The notes: generated from the letters alone by a model not told the origin. Positions 10,367 to 21,995 are shown, counted from the first letter of the stretch. The stretch: 64,000 nucleotides of DNA from Dendrolimus kikuchii (GCA_019925095.2 CM034394.1:23174272-23238271); one strand, 5' to 3'. Numbers and translations: made by a program.

Positions 10367-13216
10367 TTATTTTTTCTTTTTAATTTCAGTTTTATACTTA
10401 AATAAATTGCCTATAAAAGGATCGACATCATTGAATAAAGCATTGTATTGCTGGCAGGCACGGTATAAAAATGTGTTTCTAGTATAATTGGTTTTTATAA
10501 ATGGCAATGAAAAAAGCGAGTTATCACGTGAACTTAATCGGGGACATCTCAGGAGTAAGTTATTAGTTAGAAAAGGGGAATCAACGAAATTATTAATAAT
10601 TTTGAATAAATAAACCTGGTCTCTTTGGGTTCGACGAATTGATAGTAAATCAATGATTGGTGGTGTTAGCTTTAAGCGGTCGCATCTGTAGTTTAGGTGC
10701 TTTAAAAACTTGTTTTGAATTGATTCAATACTCTTTATATAAATATTATACTGTGGATTCCAAGTTGTGGACGCGTATTCTAAGATAGACCTAACATATG
10801 AATTATAAAGTAAAACTAATGTTGAGCCTAACTTGAAGTCTTTTCCAACCCTAAGAATAAATCCAAGCATTTTATAAGCTTTGGTCGTAATGTGATTAAT
10901 GTGGGATGAAAATGTAAGTTTTTGGTCTAAATATACGCCTAAATCTCTCACCTCAGGCACTCGTTGTAGGGGAATATTGTCTAAGCTATAAAGAAATAAT
11001 TCTGGTTTTGTCCTTCTTGTGAATGATATTATATTACATTTTTTGATATTAAGTTTTAAGCAGTTCTTGTTACAATAATCAGAGAGACGATTTAAATCTT
11101 CTTGGAGAAGAATACAGTCATAATTAGATTCAATAACTCTAAAAATTTTCATATCATCAGCATAAAGTAAGATATGACTATTGTTAAAAATGCTGATTAT
11201 ATCATTAATAAAAATATTAAATAATAACGGTCCAAGATGGGAACCCTGCGGCACTCCAGAGGAAACTGGTGTAAAGGAGGAACAATGACCTTTTATAGTA
11301 ACTGCTTGACTACGTTCCCTCAAATATGAGTCAATCCATCTTAATAGGTCGCCATGAATTCCAATCGAGCCTAGTTTTTTCACAAGAAGGGAGTGCGGAA
11401 TTTTATCAAAAGCCTTAGAGTAATCAGTATAGATGACATCAACCTGACCACCATTATCCATTGCTCGAGAAACCTGGTGTAAGAACTCGCAAAGATTAGA
11501 TTCAGTCGAACGTTTATTAATAAAACCATGTTGTTGTTCGATGATAATAGGCCTTATAAGGGGATAAATAGCATCATAAATCAATTTCTCAAATAACTTA
11601 GCAAGAGTGTTTAATTTGGATATAGGTCTATAATTTTGAATGTTATGCTTATCGCCTGACTTGAAGACAGGAGTAACATAAGATTGCTTCCATAAGTATG
11701 GCACTTTACCTAATTTTAAAGATAGTTTAAATAAATGATGGACTGGTATAGCTAGATTCTTATAACATGATTTGTAAAATATTGGAGGAATACTATCCGG
11801 CCCACAACCTTTATCAGGGTCTAAATTTTTTAAATATTTTGATATATTTTCAACATTCAAATCAACAGTCGACAAATTAAGGCAAATTTCACTAGGAATA
11901 TGCCTATCACTATTCGACGCTTGAGTCTCTGCTTCAAAAGCAGATTGGAAGAAATTATTAAAAAGAGTACATATTTCTTTACCATTTGAAGAAGTCTGAT
12001 TATCTAACGACATTCTATCGGGCAAGTCTGAAGAAGCTTTTTTAGATTTAACGAATGACCAGAAGTATTTACTTTGTATCTTAATGCGACTTTCAGCATT
12101 GAAAATGAAAGAATCATAGCATTTTCTTTTGACACGCTTTTCTCGATCTCGCAGGAGACAAAAAGTGTTGTAGTCACTTATTCTGCCATAAATTTTCCAT
12201 TTTTTATGATACTTTAGTTTTTCAGTAATAATTTTTCTCAAAGCTAAGGAGTACCACAATGGATACTTATTATTACAACATATTCTTGAAGGAACACAGG
12301 TTGCGATTACTCCATTTATTATATCATAAAAATTATCTAAAGCTTCATCGATATCATTGACGTCCATGACATTGGTCCAATCAACTTTAGCCAGTTCATG
12401 GTTCACATTTGTATAATTGGCTTTTCGGAAAGCTCTTACAAGACGCGATGTGGAACATAGGGTGTGAAGACTAACTAAAGATAGTGTGATATGTAAAGCA
12501 GGATGATAGGAATCTTCCATAACCAATGGACTGCAATATCGGTCTACAACACATTTGCTACTACATATAATTAAATCTAACTGTCTGCTATTTATATTGG
12601 GGATTAAATTAAATTGTGAGAGATTTGTGAAACTCAAAAAGCAAAACAAGGATTGTATTAGTTTATCACTATGGTTAAAGTTAGTCAAAGGTGGATTGCA
12701 ACCAGGTGGGTTCCATTGTGCACTTGGTATATTGAAATCTCCGACAATCAATATACTATCATTTGGATTGTTAGTGTAAGTATCAGATACAGTATCGAAA
12801 AAATACTCAATAGCATCTTGTTGCAATCGACAATGCGGAAAATAGCAACAATACAAACGCAATAGCTCACACGAGCCTGACGTATCTAATCTCAACACTA
12901 CTTCAAGTACCTCAGCAGCCGACTCTGGGATGTTAAAAACATTAGAAGAATGAACAATAATTTCACGTTTTACACCAATGAGAACTCCTCCCCCCATTTT
13001 ATCACCCCTTTGGCCATAGTTACGGTCACAACGAAAGACATTATAACGATTATCAAACAACTCAGCACTGTGTATATTAGGTAATAACCAAGTTTCACAA
13101 AGGCATATTATATCGAAATTAACAGTCATTAAGTTTCTAAAAAATGCATTCGTTTTTGTACGAAGGCCACGTATATTTTGAAAATATATAGAAGGATTTA
13201 GATCCATTGATGGCAA
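10367..13216 (-). CDS. LINE ORF2: AP endonuclease + reverse transcriptase
   Basis: A 949-residue intact ORF. It encodes the enzyme that nicks the target and copies the element's RNA at the nick. Residues 1-245 form an apurinic-type endonuclease: NIRGLR (14-19), the catalytic-region CETW (40-43), GDFN (159-162), and a terminal DSYHPA (235-240) where most relatives have SDHxP. The reverse transcriptase spans about 460-760: NYRPIS (528-533), TDYSKAFD (597-604), GVPQGSHLGP (654-663) and the catalytic YADD (685-688). A C-terminal region with LEYASTTWNPQY and a cysteine-poor tail follows; no RNase H domain is evident. No frameshift or stop is present, so this copy is young or conserved. The start is the first Met ahead of the endonuclease motif. 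Confidence 0.92.
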   Translation of the reverse strand: MPSMDLNPSIYFQNIRGLRTKTNAFFRNLMTVNFDIICLCETWLLPNIHSAELFDNRYNVFRCDRNYGQRGDKMGGGVLIGVKREIIVHSSNVFNIPESAAEVLEVVLRLDTSGSCELLRLYCCYFPHCRLQQDAIEYFFDTVSDTYTNNPNDSILIVGDFNIPSAQWNPPGCNPPLTNFNHSDKLIQSLFCFLSFTNLSQFNLIPNINSRQLDLIICSSKCVVDRYCSPLVMEDSYHPALHITLSLVSLHTLCSTSRLVRAFRKANYTNVNHELAKVDWTNVMDVNDIDEALDNFYDIINGVIATCVPSRICCNNKYPLWYSLALRKIITEKLKYHKKWKIYGRISDYNTFCLLRDREKRVKRKCYDSFIFNAESRIKIQSKYFWSFVKSKKASSDLPDRMSLDNQTSSNGKEICTLFNNFFQSAFEAETQASNSDRHIPSEICLNLSTVDLNVENISKYLKNLDPDKGCGPDSIPPIFYKSCYKNLAIPVHHLFKLSLKLGKVPYLWKQSYVTPVFKSGDKHNIQNYRPISKLNTLAKLFEKLIYDAIYPLIRPIIIEQQHGFINKRSTESNLCEFLHQVSRAMDNGGQVDVIYTDYSKAFDKIPHSLLVKKLGSIGIHGDLLRWIDSYLRERSQAVTIKGHCSSFTPVSSGVPQGSHLGPLLFNIFINDIISIFNNSHILLYADDMKIFRVIESNYDCILLQEDLNRLSDYCNKNCLKLNIKKCNIISFTRRTKPELFLYSLDNIPLQRVPEVRDLGVYLDQKLTFSSHINHITTKAYKMLGFILRVGKDFKLGSTLVLLYNSYVRSILEYASTTWNPQYNIYIKSIESIQNKFLKHLNYRCDRLKLTPPIIDLLSIRRTQRDQVYLFKIINNFVDSPFLTNNLLLRCPRLSSRDNSLFSLPFIKTNYTRNTFLYRACQQYNALFNDVDPFIGNLFKYKTEIKKKK

Positions 13217-13433
13217 AAAACAATATAAAATACATAACTATAACTAATAAGTCTAAAATAATCTCTAAGTTTTTGAAACCAAGTTGATATGGACGATAAT
13301 AGATTCAAAGTAATATAATAAAAAAGATGTTTACTCCTGATTGACCCTATCAAAAAACAACATAAAAAGAATTTTGAAGCCAGCTCATATCTACTTATAA
13401 CAATTTGAATACAATAATAATATAGTAATAATC

Positions 13434-13987
13434 TTATTTTATTTTGTTTAAATCTTTGATGTCAACAATATGTATTACAGGACTGGTGTCAGAACGACGA
13501 ACCATAATTGAGCAGTTTTTTACCCAAACGTACATAAAATTCTTTTCTTTGGCTAATTCCTTTGCTCGTTTTAGTAAACTTTTATTAGCACTAGTCAAGT
13601 GATCATTGAAATGAATGGGTGAGGATCCTGAAAATCCTAAATCACTCGTTTTTAACTTTAATTTTCTTACTAAGGCAAGAAAATCATCTTTCCTGTACCG
13701 AGCAAGAAACCGTACAACAATAGGTTTAATTTGTTTATTATCTTTGTTTTTAGGTGCAACTCGAGTTATAAAGTCTATATCAGTGCTAGGGTTAAAGGAA
13801 AATTTACATCGATCGGCTATTTCTTTAATCACATTAATAAGATTTTCATTTTTCCTGTCTGGGATTCCATATATCTCTACGTTAGAACGCCTCGACCATT
13901 GTTCTTTATTATTATTATCATTTTCAAATCTGTCCAGTCGATTTTTCAAATCATTTAATTCAGATGTAGATGAAGCAATTGATTTCA

Positions 13988-13988
<1 letters not shown>
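13434..13988 (-). CDS. LINE ORF1 C-terminal part (RNA-binding chaperone-like)
   Basis: Partial ORF of 184 residues ending 217 bp upstream of ORF2. A heptad-rich stretch (about residues 8-30) precedes RRSNVEIYGIPDRKNENL, which opens the domain shared by LINE ORF1 proteins and the baculovirus FP-type fold. A basic, RNA-binding-like middle (VVRFLARYRKDDF) follows. The protein would coat the element RNA in a ribonucleoprotein particle. The N-terminus is missing: the frame meets the (AT)n tract at 13989, so the first Met shown is probably internal. A zinc finger often found upstream in relatives cannot be assessed. Confidence 0.75.

Positions 13989-14042
<54 letters not shown>
13989..14042. repeat. 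Microsatellite (AT)n at LINE 5' junction
   Basis: About 50 bases of almost pure (AT)n lie exactly at the truncated 5' end of the LINE and mirror the (TA)n at its 3' side (9848-9911). Confidence 0.95.
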
Positions 14043-14470
14043 TTGAGTTTATGATCGATAATTGGATGCCGAAAGACGAAAATCGCGCCCATCTCTAATA
14101 TAAATACTACATGAACTCGAAAAGTATTCCCTACAGGACTGGCTAGAAAATTGCACTATGTCGTACAAGAAAGGAACATAATTGTTGGAAACCTCTTTTA
14201 AATTCAACTGGCGGTTGGAAGCGCTTATTATTGAATTAAAAATTCAAGTTTGATATCAATGGCCATTGGCGATAGGTGATTTGCATTAATATTAGGTATT
14301 AGGCTTTTCGCTATGAATGGATATATGGAAAAAGGTAATGACTTGATCGTAAATATAAGACAACTTAATATGATGATAATTAATGCGAAAGTTGTTTGTT
14401 TGTTGTGGAATATCTTTCATCCCCATAAATGACGTCGTTTCCGTAGCTTAGATGAATATAGTCGAAAATA
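14043..14470. other. No gene seen
   Basis: No recognisable gene or repeat between the LINE and the next SINE. Confidence 0.4.
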
Positions 14471-14479
14471 TTGCTTCAT

Positions 14480-14795
14480 CTTCTTTTGGTGAAAAAAAGC
14501 CCATAAATGTCCCACTGCTGGGCTCGATCCTCCCATATTTATTATAAGGGAACAGACATTATACCCCCCCGCTTGCTCAACGTGGATTGGCGGATTTGAC
14601 AAACTGGTTAAGTCGATGTGCACTTTTCATCGCGATGTTTTCCTTCACCGTTAGCACTAGGTAATTGTAACAATATGCATTTTAAATCAAAAACTGCCTT
14701 AATGGTGCGTGTATGTTTCCAGCCAGGATTCGGACTCGCGACCTATGGGTTTGGGACGTGTACACTAACCACCAAGCTACCACGGCTGTTGATGA
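14480..14795 (-). mobile_element. tRNA-related SINE, family S2
   Basis: On the minus strand the head reads ccgtggtagcttggtggtta with a B-box-like GGTCGCGAGTCCGAATCC. The body includes 'aacatcgcgatgaaaag', and the 3' part has the sequence that reads 'cccactgctgggctcga' on the + strand. Other copies: 27215-27430 (partial) and a split copy at 59024-59205 plus 59965-60056. Confidence 0.65.
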
Positions 14796-14860
14796 TGTTG
14801 CAAATATCTTCAATAGATATAAGTCTAGTCCTAACTAATGCAAATATGAGTTTTTTTCTT

Positions 14861-15115
14861 TTAATAATAATCGACAGACAAACATATATTGTATATCCCC
14901 ATATTAAGTAAGTTACGCTTGTATTATGGGTAATATACAACGGATTACTCTGGGGTCGATCTCAGACACCCAGACCATAGAAAATAATGGAGAAAATTCG
15001 TTACCGAAATTTATCATGCCAGGAATTGAATCCGGAGGGCGCAACGCAAACGCAGAGGGCGTTGCATTGAGCTAAGCCGGCATAGGAATAGTCCGCTCAA
15101 TCACAAAGGCCGCCT
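14861..15115 (-). mobile_element. tRNA-related SINE, family S1
   Basis: Same family as 6935-7177, with an (ATT)n tail end at 14861 and the tRNA-like head at 15115. A local duplication of the 'gagggcg..caacgc' segment near the B-box (about 15037-15068) disrupts the promoter region. Confidence 0.65.
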
Positions 15116-15261
15116 GAAAGTTTGTGACGTTTTCATGCCTTAACTGCGCAACAAATCGTTCATAATGTTTTGCATTCACGTTTTTAAGGATATAGAAAAG
15201 GGCATGGGGTACCTCTCATCTAATAATTTAATACTACTCGAAGGATAAACCACGAGACCAT

Positions 15262-15955
15262 GAGACAGACGGGCCACCTGATGAAAAGCAGTTACCATCG
15301 CCTACTGACATTTGCAACACCAAAGATGCTACAAATGCGCTGCTGCCCTCTTAATGGAGACTGGAACCTGGCCACTGATATGTACACAACTCAAGGTTGT
15401 ACATATATACATACATACATAACTTCACGCCAGTTCCCTTGCGGGGTAGGCACGAACAACAGAGCGCCATTTAGACTTATTCTTACACACCTCACTTGCT
15501 TCTTTGACATTTATAACTCTTGTAATGCACTCTCGTCTGTTCCGAAGGATCCTGACATCACCTTTTGCTAGTACACGATCAATTTGATCATGGAAGGTGT
15601 GTCGTGGCCTTCCACGATTTCTGCATCCATCCACTTTTGCATTGTATATCTGTTTTGTCATTCTTTCATCATGTATTCTTTCCACATGCCCGAACCACCG
15701 GAGCATTCCTTTCCTTACCTTCACCCCGACACTCTCTTTCAGACCAACTCTCTTTCTTACTTCGGTATTACGAACGCGGTCCGCGAGCGTCACTCCGCAG
15801 ATTTTGCGCGGTTGTAATGGTGGCATATTCTAGACCAGAGGTGGTAGCCATTCAGACGGGCAAATACCCTACTACCTGGCTGTGGATTGTTTTGTTGTCT
15901 TTTACGATAGGGTGCCCAGTCGCAGGAAATTGTATTCTTTCTTCGTTTTTGCACG
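15262..15955 (-). mobile_element. Family A repeat split by an RTE tail
   Basis: The two halves of one minus-strand family A copy lie at 15262-15400 and 15810-15955. They rejoin in register if the RTE insert 15401-15809 and one GGTTGT are removed. The family A copy is therefore older than the RTE insertion. Confidence 0.8.
15401..15809 (-). mobile_element. RTE LINE tail nested in family A
   Basis: A 409-bp 5'-truncated copy, minus strand, ending ctggcgtgaagttatg plus (TATG)n. A 6-bp duplication GGTTGT flanks it (15395-15400 and 15810-15815). The remaining frame is open from inside the flanking SINE to a stop 24 bases before the repeat tail and gives the RTE C-terminal domain: CGVTLADRVRNTEVRKRVG, GMLRWFGHVERIHDERM and GRPRHTFHDQIDRVL. 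The region follows the reverse transcriptase in intact RTE elements. Without the endonuclease or RT core it cannot mobilise itself. Confidence 0.88.
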
Positions 15956-15999
15956 GGGGATATTTGGCTTTCCTTTATTGGCGCCACCGTTGCAATTCA

Positions 16000-16360
16000 C
16001 TAATAAATACATCGTCATGGCAACGACAGTGACAACGCGATTTTAATGTGTTGCTCTCTTGGTCAGTTCCACCTTCACCAGATTACGTTACGGGTATATT
16101 GTATTGAAAATTAAGTCTGACCTGTTTAAGAAGGGCGTGTGGGACTCCCAACGGTCGGTCCTCCTCCTTGTCTAAAAATCTACAATAACGCAAGGAAAGC
16201 CACGAGCAAAAGCTAGTTTGATTATAAATACGTTAGACTTTAATTAGCTTATATAATAATTAGCTAAAGGATATTATTACGCCATCAAAGATATTATAGA
16301 TTGTACACGTAATATTTCACCGTTCTTATTATTTTAATGCTTCCACGTTTAGAATAGAAC
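16000..16360. other. No gene seen
   Basis: Unremarkable sequence between repeats. Confidence 0.4.
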
Positions 16361-16367
16361 AATAGGT

Positions 16368-16412
16368 AATTTAATATCATATTATATTTAAGATATAATA
16401 TGATATTAAATT
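16368..16412. repeat. Perfect 20-bp hairpin, 5-base loop
   Basis: Arms 16368-16387 and 16393-16412 are exact reverse complements around loop ttaag. The sequence is almost entirely A and T. It may be a MITE relic or a chance AT palindrome; no miRNA-like asymmetric stem was seen. Confidence 0.7.
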
Positions 16413-16576
16413 TATTCTTAATTAACTTAGACCATTAAAAGAAAGACGGAGTCTCGGACTATCAAAGTGAAGCCGGCTAAAGGATAACGATTTTGAAATA
16501 GGATGTCGAACGCGTCGCAGTGCGTTACGAGAACTCTATATTAAAAAAAAATCAAGTGTCTTTGGGACACCCGACA

Positions 16577-16859
16577 GAAGTGATAACTTAAGCTAATCTA
16601 AGTTGGTCCAGTAGTTTTTCCGTGATCACTGAACAGACAGACTGGCGCCGTAACGCGTGACGTAACGAAGTAGTTTACCCTCCTATAAGAAGTTATCACT
16701 TCAAAAAATCGGGTGACTTTGGGACACCCGACAGAAGTGATAACTTAAACTAATCTAAGTTGGTCCAGTAGTTTTTCCGTGATCACTGAACAGAGAGACT
16801 GGCGCCGTAACGAGTGACGTAACGAAGCAGTTTACCCTCCCATAAGAAGTTATCACTTC
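16577..16859. repeat. Tandem 157-bp repeat with 13-bp inverted ends
   Basis: Two near-identical 126-bp units (16577-16702 and 16734-16859), each bounded by GAAGTGATAACTT and AAGTTATCACTTC, lie head to tail at 157-bp spacing. The linker repeats 'tttgggacacccgaca'. Each unit contains 'ggcgccgtaacg..tgacgtaacgaag'. This looks like a small inverted-repeat element present as a tandem dimer. Confidence 0.8.
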
Positions 16860-17059
16860 AAAATTAGTTCGGATAAAGATGGAATAGTTTCCAATAGATA
16901 CATTAGTATTAATCACACAGACGCAAACCACTTGTATACCTTTTTTTTTTCAAAGAGAGGAGACTCGATTGAGGTCCATCAGCCACGCATAGGGGGGACA
17001 GAACCCCCTAATGAATAGTTTAATTTTAAATTCAGCCAAATTTTTTGCCAAATACAGGT

Positions 17060-17463
17060 ACATACATACATACATACATAACTTCACGCCAGTTCCCTTG
17101 CGGGGTAGGCACGAACAACAGAGTGCCATTTAGGCTTATTCTTACACACCTCACTTGCCTCTTTGACATTCATAACTCTTGTCATGCAAGCTCGTCTGTT
17201 CTTAAGGCTCCTGACATCACCTTCTGCTAGTACACGATCAATTTGATCATGGAAGGTGTGTCGTGGCCTTCCACGACTTCTGCATCCATCCACTTTTGCA
17301 TTGTATATCTGTTTAGTCATTCTTTCATCATGCATTCTTTCCACATGCCCGAACCACCGGAGCATTCCTTTCCTTACCTTCACCCTGATACTCTCTTTCA
17401 GACCAACTCTCTTTCTTACTTCGGTATTACGAACGCGGTCCGCGAGCGTCATTCCGCAGATTT
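17060..17463 (-). mobile_element. RTE LINE tail, 404 bp
   Basis: Minus-strand copy of the RTE C-terminal domain (LADRVRNTEVRKRVG, GMLRWFGHVERMHDERM, GRPRHTFHDQ) with the (ATGT)n tail. A 10-bp duplication AAATACAGGT flanks it (17050-17059 and 17464-17473). Its 5' end lies within about 5 bases of that of the 15401-15809 copy. Confidence 0.88.
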
Positions 17464-17479
17464 AAATACAGGTGATTTA

Positions 17480-18300
17480 TCTAATGATCAATTGAATTAC
17501 AATTAGACAACTAGTAGTCTAATAGTACTTCAAGTTTGTGTATTCACGCTCTCTGTAGTCTAGACAACTACAAATTATTATGCACATTAAATTTTTGTAA
17601 GTATTTAGTTACTTATTTTAATTTATATATTAATCAAATTATAGTGTAGCTTTGAAAGTCGTGTAATTAACTCATCACTACAGAAAGAGAAATTATAATG
17701 AATCTGGTACATTAAGTTATTCTAAAGTTCATATAGCACGACAAGGGAATTGCTTTGTGAATATAAAGATACCATAATTTTACTTGCTATTATACCCGAT
17801 GACAAGTATGACAGATAAATACCGCTTGTCGTTTTGACAGATCTAAAAGAGTCATTTGCATGTTAATAATTATTCATATTTTAATAATCGTGGTGGTTTA
17901 ACGAATAAGGCTAAGTTTAGACTACTATAGATATAGTGACACAAATCTCAGACATTAATTTCTGTGTTGCTTACACTTCTCGACGTTTATGTGTGTTAAT
18001 AGTGTCTATAAACACATGTACACAATTTGTAGCCGAAGTTTTCTTACACAAAAATTAGTTGGTGTTTAAAACTTTTGGCTGTACCCTAACTAAATATGAG
18101 ACTAATACTAGTGTTTGAGCAATGTCGGCCTTGTTTAAAAATTCGGTCTCCACAGAGGTACTTCGGTACAGTGTATTTACAGAGCCGCAAATCCGACACT
18201 AATTATCGTGTCACATAAATGTCACAACCAGAGACACTGACATCTAACACCGACACTCGACACAGAGTGTACGGTGGATATAGTTCGTGGACGAATACAC
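17480..18300. other. No gene seen
   Basis: AT-rich sequence with no supported feature. Confidence 0.4.
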
Positions 18301-18327
18301 TTGGCATTTTTCTGACCCAAAATAGTA

Positions 18328-18491
18328 CATACATACATAACTTCACGCCAGTTCCCTTGCGGGGTAGGCACGAACAACAGAGCGCCATTTAGGCCCATTC
18401 TTACACACCTCACTTGCTTCTTTGACATTCAAAACTCTTGTCATGCACACTCGTCTGTTCTTAAGGCTCCTGACATCACCCTCCACTAGTA
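18328..18491 (-). mobile_element. RTE LINE tail, 164 bp
   Basis: Flanked by the 11-bp duplication CCAAAATAGTA (18317-18327 and 18492-18502). The 5' end falls a few bases beyond 'ggtgatgtcaggagcc', close to the start of the copies at 31475 and 41067. Confidence 0.85.
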
Positions 18492-18738
18492 CCAAAATAG
18501 TATTGCAAAAATTTTATAATCTTTATGTACTCATCAAGTGTCATCTGAATGATTAACAAGCAGATGTTTGAAAACGGGTTTCATAAAAAAAATAAGGGGA
18601 ATTACATGAAAATAATGTTAAATTTAATAAGATATTAGCTGCCACAGTGTTTGAAAATTACAGATGCATAAAGAAATTTCATGACACTAAAAAAGTACTC
18701 TGATAATATTTTCTTAAGTTTTCGCGACTTGTATACAT

Positions 18739-19272
18739 AATAAAACTACGTTTTAACGGTTTCAAGCGCGGTAATTTTATTTGATTTTGGTTTTTCCGAC
18801 GTTTCGGCCACTTTTCGGTGGCCGTGATCACGGAAGACAAAGATGTCAAGTGTCAACGAGTATTGTTAAAGTTTTATTTAGCCTACCGCCAACTTGTTAA
18901 TTTTAATTTTGTTTATGGTTATTATTTACTCTATGGGAGCCTAATCTAATTTACTACCGCTTCGCAACATGTTATGGCTTGAAGAGAAGAAGCGGCGCAA
19001 GAAACTCTTCAGCAAACATGCCTAGCTGTAATAATTTTATATAATATTAAAATGGGTGGAAGGAAAAATAAAAGTAATTATCAGTCAAGTTGGTTTGTGT
19101 TCCGTTGTACGCAGAAAGAGCTCACAGTGTCTTGAGGTCTGGCAGCTGGTTTTTGCTGGGTTTGGGTCTTAATAGTTTTGTGATCACGGCCACTGAAAAG
19201 TGGCCGAAACGTCGGAAAAACCAAAATCAAATAATATTACCGCGCCTGAAACCGTTAAAACGTAGTTTTATT
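18739..19272. mobile_element. Fold-back element with ~93-bp inverted arms
   Basis: The left arm 18739-18833 (aataaaactacgttttaacgg ... ggccgtgatcacgg) is repeated inverted at 19180-19272. The interior of about 345 bp has no ORF. Arms of this length with no coding capacity fit a non-autonomous fold-back/MITE. Relatives: 6712-7206 and a diverged piece at 43360-43500. Target duplication not resolved. Confidence 0.75.
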
Positions 19273-19289
19273 AAAGTACTCTGAAGTCC

Positions 19290-21780
19290 CCTATATAATT
19301 ATGTATTCTTTACTGTATAAAAAATTATTTACGATACTACTAATTATAAGCATACAAAGCTTTAATCGTCTCCTTTGTGGTTCTAGGAAAGGTTAATTCT
19401 TAGAAAATTAGAAATGAAAGCACATGTGTTCACAGAAAAGTCTTTGCCATACTTTAATTAGTAATTATTATGAAAAAATGCTTCTTAAGGTACATTAAAT
19501 TATTAAAATATCGGTAAATTACAAGACACGCTGTCTAATTTTCTATAATAATGAGAAATGTTTGCTTGTTTTTGTAGTTTCAATATGAAAGTAATCTATA
19601 CTAATATTATAAAGAGGTAAAGTTTGTGAGTTTGTGACGTCGTAGGGGGTAATCTCTTCTGGATCTACTAAACCGATTTTAAAAATTATTTTACTGTTGG
19701 AAAGCTACGTTAACAGGGAGTGTAGTAGGCTATATAACATGACGCTATATTCCATGAGAGCGGGTCAGAGTGCGGGTGAAACCGCGCCGGGCCGCTAACA
19801 AGAAATATAACCGACTTTATTCTATATACTTAAAAAAATACTCAATTATTTCAAACAAAACAAAGTTTTTTATGCAATAGTTCTAAATTTAAATTCGATA
19901 AAATAAGGCCCGTTTTTTCAATCACCAGATAAATGTTACTCATAGAAGAAAGTATAACATGCCAAAATTAAAAAATCTAAATGTATGTTGGGACACATAG
20001 TAGAACTGAAACTTCGACGGACAAGTGGCAAACGAATCGCAACAAAATTTTAACATGCACATTTTAATGAATGCATTTTTTATTTAAACATATTTTATTT
20101 TATCAAACAAAAAAACTGAATTAAATCCGGAACCAGAAAACGCATCCATAGTCTACTCTAAAATTATGCCGCCTCTCACCACGTGTAGTCTAAATTTATG
20201 CCGCCCTTACACGCGGCCGTAACGCTTTTTCGTGACAGAAAAATCCTAAGACCCTCGTCTATATAGAAGTTTCACTTCAAAAATCTGTTGCATAAATACA
20301 ACACTTGAATGGTTTTCGTTTTGAATTTACTCAGGTTATAATTTATCCGACTGATGACTTTTACCTGATGTTCTAAAAATCAGCCCTTAGTCCATCGTTA
20401 AACTCGTCTCTGAGCTTAACGCATACAGTTCCCGTTAGCCAACATTCGCAGGTAATCTTCTAATATGCGTTCTCCACTTAAGGAAGACCTAAGAATAATA
20501 TGAGCGATGAAATAATATTTTGTATTTATGTCAGTCCGTGGCAAAATACGCGATACGTGTGAACGCACACGTTTGTAGTGCACGGTGCAGGGCTTGGTGC
20601 GCGCGAGACATACTGCGGCCATCTTGTTTAGCCTCTTTCCTTTTTGCATGTCATCGCTCGCGCCATCATACACTTTCCACATGTGCCGGACTCAATGTAG
20701 TAAATTTCATACTATAGTAGTAGTGATAATAGTTAGTACAAGAAGAACCCTAGATGCCTTCCTAGCAATATCTATTGAGTACAGGAGCTCAATTCTGCTA
20801 TTACTATCTCGTCAAAATCGCCGGACACCACCATCTCAATCGCAGGTATGTCTTATTTCGGTATTCTGTTAATTCCAACGGTTTAACCGTGGAACACCAA
20901 TCTATCTTTCTAAATAAATAAGCAATAACTCGCGAAAAATGTTTAAAATTTTTGGTAGCTTTTCAATATTCATTGCGGCTAACGGCATTTCTGTTACTGG
21001 TAATACCAATTTTTTCTGATATTATTCTTACAAGAAGATATCGAGAAGATATTGCGGATTTATTAGAATATAAATTTCGATATTATCGCAATAAAATCGT
21101 ACTTTGAATATCCTGGCAACGCCAAAATATTGAAATAGCAGAATTGGACCCCGGTTTGACTATAGTCATCAATTTCACGAGAACAACGTCCTTTATCTCG
21201 ATAAGAAGTATCTTAGGTGTTCATCCGGGATATAGGTTAGATCGGTGTTGAGTTTAATTTAAATCCGTTCAATAGTTTTCACGTGATCTTCTAAACCGAA
21301 AATTTCTAGATGTTGCATTTTCGAAATCTACTAGTCCGAATTAGCCCAATGATTTTTTACACATTGTGAATTTTATTGTATTAGTACACTTCAACCCTTT
21401 ACAGATTTATTATTAGATTCTTATGTTATAATTAGTAGAATATCTAAAAGCTTATCTACACAGTAAAGTTATTTTGATAATACAATAAACCCTAATGAAA
21501 TCATTTAAATCGTGTAATGGAGTATCAAGGTGCAGTGCATAATATGTTTGTATTACTCAAACAAAGAGCAGTGGAGCGTGCACTTCAGCACTCAAGGCGA
21601 GTGCTGCACGCCATGTTGACGTCGAGGGCGTCTACCCAAATGCCAAGTTAAAAAGCACAATTATATTTGATAAAGAATTTTAAGGAGATAACATTCCGTT
21701 GGTTTAATTAAATCGACCATATAGATTTAAGGACATCATAGAGACGACAAACGTCTAGTATTCTCTTATTTTGCTATCGA
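19290..21780. other. Mostly featureless AT-rich DNA
   Basis: About 19600-19810 contains the decayed 'actaatattataaagagg ... gggtgaaaccgcg' lepidopteran repeat end. A GC-richer patch at 20500-20700 holds no convincing ORF. An imperfect hairpin lies at about 21566-21611 (gcgtgcac..cagcactc / gagtgct..gcacgc). No gene was recognised. Confidence 0.4.
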
Positions 21781-21783
21781 ACA

Positions 21784-21995
21784 GTGCAGGAACAAAGAAT
21801 GACTAGTAGTTCCTACGGCCGGACGCCTGTCGTATGAGGCGACAAAAACAATTCACAACCATCTTGTAGAGCATTTGTCTGTTTAGATAGCTGCCATCCC
21901 TGGGTTAGAAAATGCCACCATAACGATTTGGAGTTGTTTTCCGGAATCAATGGCTAGGATTCAGTTTTCCCTTCGAAGTTCCTTTGGAGTTGTAA
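21784..21995 (+). mobile_element. Family A repeat, old decayed copy
   Basis: The order gtgcaggaac, tacggccggacgcctgtcgta, gaggcgacaaaa, cagttttcccttc follows family A but with many changes. It is one of the oldest copies here. Confidence 0.55.

Noticed and set aside
15565..16032. 155-codon plus-strand ORF
   Set aside because: Shadow of the minus-strand RTE tail and family A repeat.
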